A stretch of 21,543 nucleotides of DNA, from assembly GCA_964543995.1 (NCBI GenBank), contig CAZJBB010000034.1, forward strand, positions 1-21,543, given 5' to 3'. The notes beneath the pieces were generated by a model. It was not told the origin of the DNA and ran no database searches. It saw nothing but the letters and a program-made list of their open reading frames with translations. Source of the DNA: CAIXTV01 sp964543995 (GTDB taxonomy: Bacteria; Bacteroidota; Bacteroidia; Bacteroidales; CAIXTV01). Within the stretch, counting starts at the first letter, position 1. Each line of letters begins with the position of its first letter. The translations under genes were made by a program, and so were the position numbers. Below are positions 15,484 to 21,543 of the stretch, piece after piece.

Positions 15484-15678
15484 ATGGGTTTTGTAGGGCA
15501 AATGTTAAGCAATGAAAGTGGCATTCAATGGTATTATATTGTTGGATTGCTTATCTTTATTTCATTATTTATCACTATGGTTTACCGAACCATCAAAATG
15601 CCCAAAAGGGATCTGAATCATTATAAAATGTCTATTTTAGAAAACGACGAACAAGAGGATATCAGTTTAAAAAAATAA
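15484..15678 (+). CDS. ccoQ: cbb3-type oxidase small subunit CcoQ-like
   Basis: 64 aa with a single membrane helix (WYYIVGLLIFISLFITMVY), followed by a basic stretch (RTIKMPKRDLNHYK) and an acidic tail. Position between ccoNO and ccoP, size and topology identify it as CcoQ, a stabilising subunit. Sequence conservation in this family is low, so the call rests on context and topology. It is separated by 6 and 11 bases from its neighbours. Confidence 0.8.
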   Translation: MGFVGQMLSNESGIQWYYIVGLLIFISLFITMVYRTIKMPKRDLNHYKMSILENDEQEDISLKK

Positions 15679-15689
15679 TACGAAATATT

Positions 15690-16262
15690 ATGTCCGACGA
15701 AAGTATTGATAACAAAAATAGTATAGACAAATCTCATGAGTCACACGAATACGATGGGATAAAAGAGTTAAATAATCCTGCCCCTTTATGGGTGTATTTT
15801 CTGTTTTTTATTACCATTGGTTTTTCGGGTATTTATGCCGTTAAATATTTCGGACATCCCAAAAATGGGATGGATCAGAGTAGTGAGTATACTGCTTCCA
15901 TCGAAGCCCAAAAGAAAATCATGAGGTCGAAATCCGGTTCCGGGGCTAATTTTAGCGATAACCAAAAAATTGAAGCCGGCGAAAAATTATTCAAATCCAA
16001 AGGTTGTATTGCTTGTCATGGATTAAAAGGAGAAGGCAATTCTATTGGTCCGAATTTGAGCGATAATTTTTGGTTATATGGTTGCCATCGTGATAGTGTT
16101 TTTCATACCATTAGCGAAGGCCGACCCGAAAAGGGAATGAGCCCCTTTAAAAGCAACTTATCTGAAACTCAAATTGATCAGATATGTGCTTTTATATTAA
16201 AATCTTTGGTCGGTTCAAATCCTCCCAACGGGAAAGCACCTCAAGGAACAGAATGTAAATAA
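15690..16262 (+). CDS. ccoP: cbb3-type oxidase cytochrome c subunit CcoP, short single-haem form
   Basis: 190 aa. A polar N-terminus is followed by the segment NNPAPLWVYFLFFITIGFSGIYAVKYF (28-54), the CcoP-type anchor helix near the NPxPxWW-like motif. One class I cytochrome c domain follows: CIACH at 106-110 and the probable axial Met150 in KGMSPF. Typical proteobacterial CcoP is about 300 aa with two CxxCH sites; here there is only one. The protein passes electrons to the CcoO haem and on to CcoN. Unpaired cysteines at 132, 166 and 189 are unusual for a periplasmic protein. A 59-bp gap with the palindrome CCATGCATGG (16274-16283) separates it from ccoG. Confidence 0.9.
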   Translation: MSDESIDNKNSIDKSHESHEYDGIKELNNPAPLWVYFLFFITIGFSGIYAVKYFGHPKNGMDQSSEYTASIEAQKKIMRSKSGSGANFSDNQKIEAGEKLFKSKGCIACHGLKGEGNSIGPNLSDNFWLYGCHRDSVFHTISEGRPEKGMSPFKSNLSETQIDQICAFILKSLVGSNPPNGKAPQGTECK

Positions 16263-16321
16263 CATCTCAAAATCCATGCATGGGTATTGGGCGCTCTTTA
16301 CGGTGAATATAAAATAAGTCA

Positions 16322-17686
16322 ATGGAAAAAAATCACAATAAATCATTTCGCGACATCCCCATTAATTTAGACGAAGGTGGAAAACGAAAAAAGATTTATG
16401 CTAAGCAACCTCATGGCAAATGGTATAACCGACGTACCCTTTTTGCATGGTTTTGTGTCGCTTTTTTAGTACTGGCTCCCATTATTAAAATAAACGGAAA
16501 TCCTTTAATGTTGTTGGATATCGCCAATAGGAGGTTTTTCTTGTTTAGCAACGTTATTTGGGCGCAAGATACTTTTGTCTTGGCACTCATAATGCTAATA
16601 ACCGTGGTTTGTATTGTTTTATTTACGGTAGTATTTGGAAGGTGGTTTTGTGGATGGGCTTGCCCTCAAACCATTTTTCTTGAAATGATTTATCGTAGAA
16701 TAGAATATGTATTTGAAGGTCAGCCAACAAGTAAATCAGCAAAAAGCAAAAAAACCTCCTTGTGGAGGCGTTTAGGAAAGCATATTGCCTTCATTATCAT
16801 TTCTATAGCCATTACCAATGTTTTTGTAATGTGGTTTACCGGGCCTGAAAAACTGCTGGAAGTCATCTCTTCACCCATAGGCAAGTATCAGATTGAGTTT
16901 TTATTTATGATCGGAATTTCGGTTTTTTATTATTGGGTGTATACATACTTAAGAGAGCAAATTTGTACGTTTTTTTGTCCTTATGGTCGGTTACAAGGTG
17001 TATTGCTCGACTCTAAATCCATCTCAGTGATGTATGATTACAAAAGGGGAGAGCCCAGGGGAGTTAAAGAGGGAGGTGATTGTATCAATTGCGGGCTTTG
17101 TATTGCGGTTTGCCCCACCGGTATCGATATTAAAAATGGAACCCAATTGGAATGTATCCATTGCACTGCCTGCATTGATGAGTGCAACCAAGTGATGAAA
17201 AAAATCCATAAACCGGCCAATCTTATTCGTTTCGATTCTTATTTCGGAATTGAAACCGGGAAAAAATCCATCTTCAATTTCAGAACGTATGCTTATTCAG
17301 CGGTGCTACTTGTTTTGATGAGCGTTCTTGGTTTTACGATTGCCAATCGCAGCTCATTAGACTTAACCATTCATAGAATGCCGGGAACCCTGTTTCAAGA
17401 GGTGGATTCTTGCACTATTTCCAATATTTATGATGTGAAGGTCATTAACAAAACCAGTGTTGCTAAACACATCTCTTTCAAATTGATGGAAATTCAGGGA
17501 GGAAAGCTTGACTTAACAACAGACATTTCAATATTGGAAGGGAATAAGGACGCCCAGAGTGTTTTGATCATTACATTGCCTTTGAAATTGATTCACCAGC
17601 ACAGCACCGATATTAAGGTAGGTATTTTTGATAATAATAATTTGGTAACCGTGAATACCATTAACTTTATAGGACCACAAAAGTGA
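16322..17686 (+). CDS. ccoG: Cytochrome oxidase maturation ferredoxin-like protein CcoG (FixG)
   Basis: 454 aa. About five membrane helices lie in two groups, with GRWFCGWACPQTIF (106-119) and EQICTFFCPYGR (212-223) as NapH/CcoG-type cysteine motifs. A 2x[4Fe-4S] ferredoxin domain follows, with Cys254, 257, 260, 264 and Cys278, 281, 284, 288. After one more helix (about 323-342) there is an Ig-like periplasmic C-terminal domain. CcoG is an inner-membrane protein thought to reduce copper(II) to copper(I) during oxidase assembly. All cluster cysteines are present. The stop overlaps the GTG start of ccoH. Confidence 0.95.
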   Translation: MEKNHNKSFRDIPINLDEGGKRKKIYAKQPHGKWYNRRTLFAWFCVAFLVLAPIIKINGNPLMLLDIANRRFFLFSNVIWAQDTFVLALIMLITVVCIVLFTVVFGRWFCGWACPQTIFLEMIYRRIEYVFEGQPTSKSAKSKKTSLWRRLGKHIAFIIISIAITNVFVMWFTGPEKLLEVISSPIGKYQIEFLFMIGISVFYYWVYTYLREQICTFFCPYGRLQGVLLDSKSISVMYDYKRGEPRGVKEGGDCINCGLCIAVCPTGIDIKNGTQLECIHCTACIDECNQVMKKIHKPANLIRFDSYFGIETGKKSIFNFRTYAYSAVLLVLMSVLGFTIANRSSLDLTIHRMPGTLFQEVDSCTISNIYDVKVINKTSVAKHISFKLMEIQGGKLDLTTDISILEGNKDAQSVLIITLPLKLIHQHSTDIKVGIFDNNNLVTVNTINFIGPQK

Positions 17687-18129
17687 AAAAAACAAAATTT
17701 AATTGGGGGCATGGCATCCTTATTTTCTTAGTGATATTTGTTTCGCTGTCTGTTGTATTTATCATCTTTTCTCTCAATCAAAATCAGGATTTGGTATCGG
17801 ACGATTATTATGACCAAGGGGCTGATTTTTCGAAACAAATTAAAATCAATCAAAATTCAACTTATTATAACGATAGCATTCAAATCATCAAACAAGGCAC
17901 AGGCATTCAATTGAAACTTTGTAAAACCCTTGCTAGTTCCGGAGACTCTCTTTTTTTATATTTTTACCGCCCCTCTGATAAGCGTTCCGATCGTAAACTG
18001 AAGATGCTTATGTCAGAAGAATCTAACCTACCGACCTTGGGAATGGAAAGCGGGCGATATTTGGTAAAAATGTCATGGAGTCATAAAGGCGAATGGTTTA
18101 ATATCAATAAAGATTTAACCATAGAGTAA
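17683..18129 (+). CDS. ccoH: cbb3-type oxidase assembly protein CcoH (FixH)
   Basis: 148 aa with an N-terminal membrane helix (GILIFLVIFVSLSVVFIIFSL), then DLVSDDYYDQGADFSKQI, the YY-containing segment after the helix that marks FixH/CcoH. The rest is an extracytoplasmic beta domain ending in KMSWSHKGEWFNINKDL. CcoH is an assembly factor that associates with CcoN and CcoP. The start is GTG at 17683, overlapping the ccoG stop (GTGA); the first downstream ATG is after the helix and too late. The last base of the TAA stop is the first base of the next ATG, so translation is tightly coupled on both sides. Confidence 0.9.
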   Translation: MKKTKFNWGHGILIFLVIFVSLSVVFIIFSLNQNQDLVSDDYYDQGADFSKQIKINQNSTYYNDSIQIIKQGTGIQLKLCKTLASSGDSLFLYFYRPSDKRSDRKLKMLMSEESNLPTLGMESGRYLVKMSWSHKGEWFNINKDLTIE

Positions 18130-18881
18130 TGGAAATGGTATTTGCGGGTTTTTTGCTGGGTTTCTTAGGTAGTTTTCATTGTGTTGGAATGTGTGGTCCC
18201 ATTGCACTAAGTCTGCCCTTGTGCGGAAATACTTTTGGAGAGCGATTACTTAGCGGATTGTTGTATAATTTCGGGCGTGCATTCATGTATGGGGTATTGG
18301 GTATTTTATTCGGATTCATAGGCCAAGGGTTTTTCATGTTGGGTTTTCAACGCTGGATTTCCATTACCATTGGCTTGATCATGATAGTTTCGGTGATTTC
18401 CCCTTTGGCTTTTAAAAAAATTCGATTCCGATATTTTGATTTGTTTACCGATTTTGTTCGCACCAAACTCCAACATCTGTTTCAAAAACGTTCCTATAAA
18501 GGACTTTTTTTAATAGGCATGCTGAACAGTTTATTGCCTTGTGGCTTGGTTTATATTGCTATGGTTGGGGCAGTAGCTACCGGAAATGTACTTCTGGGTG
18601 GTTTATACTTGGTGTTGTTTGGTTTAGGAACTTTGCCCATGATGTTGATGATTTCAATGGTGGGCAATGCAATAAGTTTAGGCATAAGAAAAAAAATCAA
18701 TAAAGTAATTCCCTATCTAGTTGTGTTGATGGGAGTCCTATTTATTTTTAGGGGATTGTGCCTGGGCATTCCTTACTTGAGTCCATCGAAAGAGCACCTT
18801 GAAAATGCCATTCAAACGACGCCTGCCGATACTTGCACAAAGAACCTTCACAACAGTGGCGATTGCTGCCATTCTAAATAA
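18129..18881 (+). CDS. TauE/SafE (DsbD_2)-like membrane protein of the cbb3 cluster, with Cys/His-rich tail
   Basis: 250 aa with about six helices. Helix 1 contains FLGSFHCVGMCGPIALSLP (13-30), where His17, Cys18, Met21 and Cys22 form a possible metal or redox site. A second mark is MLNSLLPCGLVYIAMVGA (131-148, with Cys138), typical of this family. The C-terminal tail is unusually rich in Cys and His (Cys236, His241, Cys246, Cys247, His248). Homologues called sulfite exporters regularly lie in cbb3 clusters, and copper or thiol handling for oxidase assembly is more likely than sulfite export; that is inference. It overlaps ccoH by one base and ends six bases before ccoI. Confidence 0.8.
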   Translation: MEMVFAGFLLGFLGSFHCVGMCGPIALSLPLCGNTFGERLLSGLLYNFGRAFMYGVLGILFGFIGQGFFMLGFQRWISITIGLIMIVSVISPLAFKKIRFRYFDLFTDFVRTKLQHLFQKRSYKGLFLIGMLNSLLPCGLVYIAMVGAVATGNVLLGGLYLVLFGLGTLPMMLMISMVGNAISLGIRKKINKVIPYLVVLMGVLFIFRGLCLGIPYLSPSKEHLENAIQTTPADTCTKNLHNSGDCCHSK

Positions 18882-18887
18882 GAAAAA

Positions 18888-21275
18888 ATGCATCCGGAAA
18901 ACGCTTGTGTTCACTGTGGATCCGATTGCGGAACAAGCCCAATTCTATGGAAGGAGCAACAGTTTTGCTGTAGAGGCTGTCAGCAAGTATATCAACTCCT
19001 CAATGATAATAAATTACAGCAATATTACTCTTTTGCCGAATTGCCGGGCATAAAAGCTGAGGTGGCCGACTATACAGGAAAATACGCTTTTCTTGATAAG
19101 GACGAAGTTAAAGAAAAGTTGTACGCGTTTTTTGAGCACCCGCTTGCAAAAATCAACTTCTATATTCCTGCCATTCATTGTATTTCGTGCATTTGGTTGT
19201 TGGAAAATCTCAATAAGCTTCATTCCGGCATTAAGCAATCTTCAGTAAATTTTATTGAAAAAAGCTGTAGTATCACTTTTAACACCGAAGAGCTGTCGAT
19301 TAGACAAGTGGTTGAGTTACTGGTTTCAATTCATTATATTCCTGAAATTTCACTTCAGATGTTTGAAGGAAATGTTCGACATACAAAAAGCAAAAAGCTT
19401 ACTTACAAAATAGGCATTGCCGGTTTTATTTCAGGGAATGTGATGTTGTTTAGCTTGCCCGTTTATTTTAACGGAAAACCACTCGAAGGGAGTTTGGGTG
19501 TATTCTTCGCTTATATCTCATTTGCACTTACCCTGCCATTGGTTTTTTATTGTGGAAGCGATTATTTGGTGTCGGCATGGAAAGCGGTAAGAAAAAAAAG
19601 AATCAATATCGACATTCCCATTGCCTTAGGAATATTAACCTTATTTGCCGTTACTTGCTACGAAATTTTAAGCAATACCGGGCAGGGCTATTCCGATAGC
19701 CTGTCTGGGCTTTTGTTTTTCCTTTTGTTGGGGAAATGGTATCAAACAAGAACTTATGACGCCCTTTCTTTTGATCGGGATTATAAATCATACTTTCCTA
19801 TTGCAGTGACAAAAATTAATGAGAACGTCGAAGAAATGGTGTTGCTCAAAGAAGTTCAAGTCGGGGATATTTTGTTAATTAGAAATAAGGAGTTGATACC
19901 GGCTGATGCCATTCTTATGGAGGGACCTGGTTTAATCGACTATAGTTTCGTATCGGGAGAATCTATTCCAATTCGTAAAGAACCGGGAGAGGCACTGTAT
20001 GCCGGAGGAATTCAAGTACAAGGTGCCATCACCATTAAAGTAATACGAGAAGTAAGTCAAAGTCATCTTACCCAATTGTGGAACCGAATGGAAACAAAAC
20101 GTCCAAATACTCGACTCTTATTACCCATCATCGATCGAATCAGTTTGAGTTTTACTTTAATTATTATTGCGGTAGCCATTTCGGGCTTTTTTTATTGGTG
20201 GCACCAAGGTCGTTTTCATGAAGGCATTTTGGTGTTCACCGCTGTGCTTATCGTAACCTGTCCTTGTGCATTGGCGGTGTCTCTACCTTTTACTTTGGGA
20301 AATTCTATGCGCTTATTGGGATTAAAAGGGGTGTATGTAAAAAACACCCAAGCCATCGAAAACCTAACCCTAGTCAACTCCATTGTATTTGATAAAACGG
20401 GAACCATAACCGTTCCCGACCAAAATAGTATTTCTTATCAAGGTCGGGTGCTTTCGCAAGAAGAAATTATTGGAGTGGTTTCTTTAGTCCGACAATCTAC
20501 CCATCCATTAAGTCAGGCATTATCGAAATATTTTTCCGGAATAGAAACCTTGTCCGTGCATGGATTTGTTGAAATTTCAGGAAAAGGAACCTTTGGCTTG
20601 GTTGAGGGTAGGAAAATCCGACTGGGTTCGGCAACTTATATTGGGATAGAAAACGATGTAAAAGAAGATTATTCAGCCAGGGTATATTTAGACATTGATC
20701 AGCAATTTTATGGTTATTTTACTATTAGAAATCAATACCGTGAAGGTTTTCTTGAAAACATAGGCAAGCTTAAGCAAGATTTAAAGTTGTTTTTGCTTTC
20801 AGGCGATAACAGCTCAGAACAAGAAGTGCTTCAGGCTTATTTCGATGAAGGATCCTTGCATTTTAATCAGACCCCACAACATAAAATGGATTTTATTAAA
20901 ACATTGCAAGAAAAAGGATATACTGTATTAATGGTAGGCGATGGCTTAAACGATGCAGGGGCTTTTATGCAAAGCGATGTAGGCATGTCGGTTGCCGATG
21001 ATATTTACCATTTTTCTCCCGCTTCTGATATTATAATAGAATCAGGTAAATTTCATGCCCTACGGCAAGTGATTCAATTTTCTAAACAATCTTTACGCTT
21101 GGTGAAAATCAGTTTTGGGATTTCATTCTTATACAATATCTTAGGACTGCTTTATGCCCTCTCAGGCAATATGTCGCCGGTAGTTGCTGCCATTTTAATG
21201 CCCTTAAGCTCGGTTTCTGTGGTGGCATTTGCCATATTTGGAACCCAACTGATATCCAAATGGACACTGAAATAG
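18888..21275 (+). CDS. ccoI: Copper-translocating P1B-type ATPase CcoI
   Basis: 795 aa. It begins with a Cys-rich metal-binding domain (CVHCGSDCG, then FCCRGCQQVYQLL, residues 7-38), followed by an HMA-like segment with CISC (98-101). After the helices come the actuator SGESIP (356-361, where TGES is usual), the transport motif CPCAL in a membrane helix (458-462), the phosphorylation site DKTGT (502-506), the HP motif HPLSQAL (539-545) and the hinge GDGLNDAGA (684-692). The C-terminal helices carry MSPVVAAILMPLSS (762-775). CcoI-type ATPases export copper(I) to supply CuB of cbb3 oxidase. The cluster context supports this over general copper resistance. It is the last gene of the cluster. Confidence 0.95.
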   Translation: MHPENACVHCGSDCGTSPILWKEQQFCCRGCQQVYQLLNDNKLQQYYSFAELPGIKAEVADYTGKYAFLDKDEVKEKLYAFFEHPLAKINFYIPAIHCISCIWLLENLNKLHSGIKQSSVNFIEKSCSITFNTEELSIRQVVELLVSIHYIPEISLQMFEGNVRHTKSKKLTYKIGIAGFISGNVMLFSLPVYFNGKPLEGSLGVFFAYISFALTLPLVFYCGSDYLVSAWKAVRKKRINIDIPIALGILTLFAVTCYEILSNTGQGYSDSLSGLLFFLLLGKWYQTRTYDALSFDRDYKSYFPIAVTKINENVEEMVLLKEVQVGDILLIRNKELIPADAILMEGPGLIDYSFVSGESIPIRKEPGEALYAGGIQVQGAITIKVIREVSQSHLTQLWNRMETKRPNTRLLLPIIDRISLSFTLIIIAVAISGFFYWWHQGRFHEGILVFTAVLIVTCPCALAVSLPFTLGNSMRLLGLKGVYVKNTQAIENLTLVNSIVFDKTGTITVPDQNSISYQGRVLSQEEIIGVVSLVRQSTHPLSQALSKYFSGIETLSVHGFVEISGKGTFGLVEGRKIRLGSATYIGIENDVKEDYSARVYLDIDQQFYGYFTIRNQYREGFLENIGKLKQDLKLFLLSGDNSSEQEVLQAYFDEGSLHFNQTPQHKMDFIKTLQEKGYTVLMVGDGLNDAGAFMQSDVGMSVADDIYHFSPASDIIIESGKFHALRQVIQFSKQSLRLVKISFGISFLYNILGLLYALSGNMSPVVAAILMPLSSVSVVAFAIFGTQLISKWTLK

Positions 21276-21543
21276 GGCGGACATGGTTGTTGTTTGAGAG
21301 CGTTGTGCCGTTTTTGGAGAAAGAGATTTGTGAACATTGCTTTACAACGTATTTATATTCAGTTATATAGAATTCATGGCTTTCCATGAAACCTTGGGGA
21401 AATCATGGAAGCCATTTGGGCAGTCTTACTGAACTCTTGGAGTTTCATTCAGACTTCAAAAAGATTATGAACCTAATACAATAATGAATTATACCGTTTG
21501 CATATATGTAATGGTCCAATCTTCGCTAAGCTCGATTGACCCA
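21276..21543. other. Non-coding end of the window with three consecutive imperfect hairpins
   Basis: No convincing gene in the last 268 bases. Three inverted repeats follow one another: 21376-21389 with 21403-21415 (ATGGCTTTCCATGA against TCATGGAAGCCAT, one bulge), 21422 to 21455 (AGTCT...AGACT, about 12 of 15 pairs), and 21513-21521 with 21534-21541 (GGTCCAATC against GATTGACC, one bulge). None has a U-run after it, so a standard terminator for ccoI is not shown. A further gene may start beyond the window. Confidence 0.6.

Noticed and set aside
18799..19053. Frame across the TauE-like and ccoI junction.
   Set aside because: It overlaps two well-supported genes in another frame and has no family features.

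Overview
The window looks like chromosomal DNA of a member of the Bacteroidota (Flavobacteriia or a relative). The sequence reasons are: AT-rich genes with no clear Shine-Dalgarno sequences; several exact TAnnTTTG boxes (the Bacteroidota -7 promoter element) 14-18 bases before start codons; a DUF4292 lipoprotein gene; and a cbb3 oxidase whose CcoN and CcoO subunits are one polypeptide, a known Bacteroidota arrangement. The cbb3 oxidase points to respiration at low oxygen.

Region 1 (1-2596): a two-copy direct repeat of about 118 bp, a minus-strand MFS-type transporter, and a divergent YitT-family membrane protein. Region 2 (2625-7956): a compact plus-strand run from a TAnnTTTG promoter: dUTPase, a sugar-phosphate nucleotidyltransferase, a large TPR lipoprotein, a DUF4292 lipoprotein and a U32-family protein. 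It mixes nucleotide hygiene, envelope functions and possible RNA modification. A convergent EamA transporter (7940-8842, minus) overlaps its 3' end.

Region 3 (about 8880-13110) is a low-density, AT-richer accessory island. It holds a truncated endonuclease/exonuclease/phosphatase gene, a small Lys/Glu-rich ORF, an uncharacterised 108-aa gene followed by two overlapping genes with PD-(D/E)XK-nuclease-like motifs, a 139-aa orphan, a zeta-toxin-like kinase with a 52-aa overlapping downstream partner (a probable toxin-antitoxin pair), a decayed minus-strand PIN-domain toxin, and about 400 bp of non-coding DNA with a 30-bp palindrome. This is the part most likely to hold something undescribed.

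Region 4 (13113-21275) is a complete cbb3 oxidase cluster in one direction: ccoS, a ccoNO fusion, ccoQ, a short single-haem ccoP, ccoG, ccoH, a TauE/SafE (DsbD_2-like) membrane protein with a Cys/His-rich tail, and the copper ATPase ccoI. Junctions are tight, several overlap, and the widest is 59 bp. CcoI and the TauE-like protein handle copper; CcoG, CcoH and CcoS assemble and mature the oxidase; CcoNO, CcoQ and CcoP form the enzyme. The last 268 bp have no gene but contain three consecutive imperfect hairpins.

All family names come from reading motifs by eye; no database search was possible. No tRNA, rRNA, CRISPR array or intact insertion sequence was seen.
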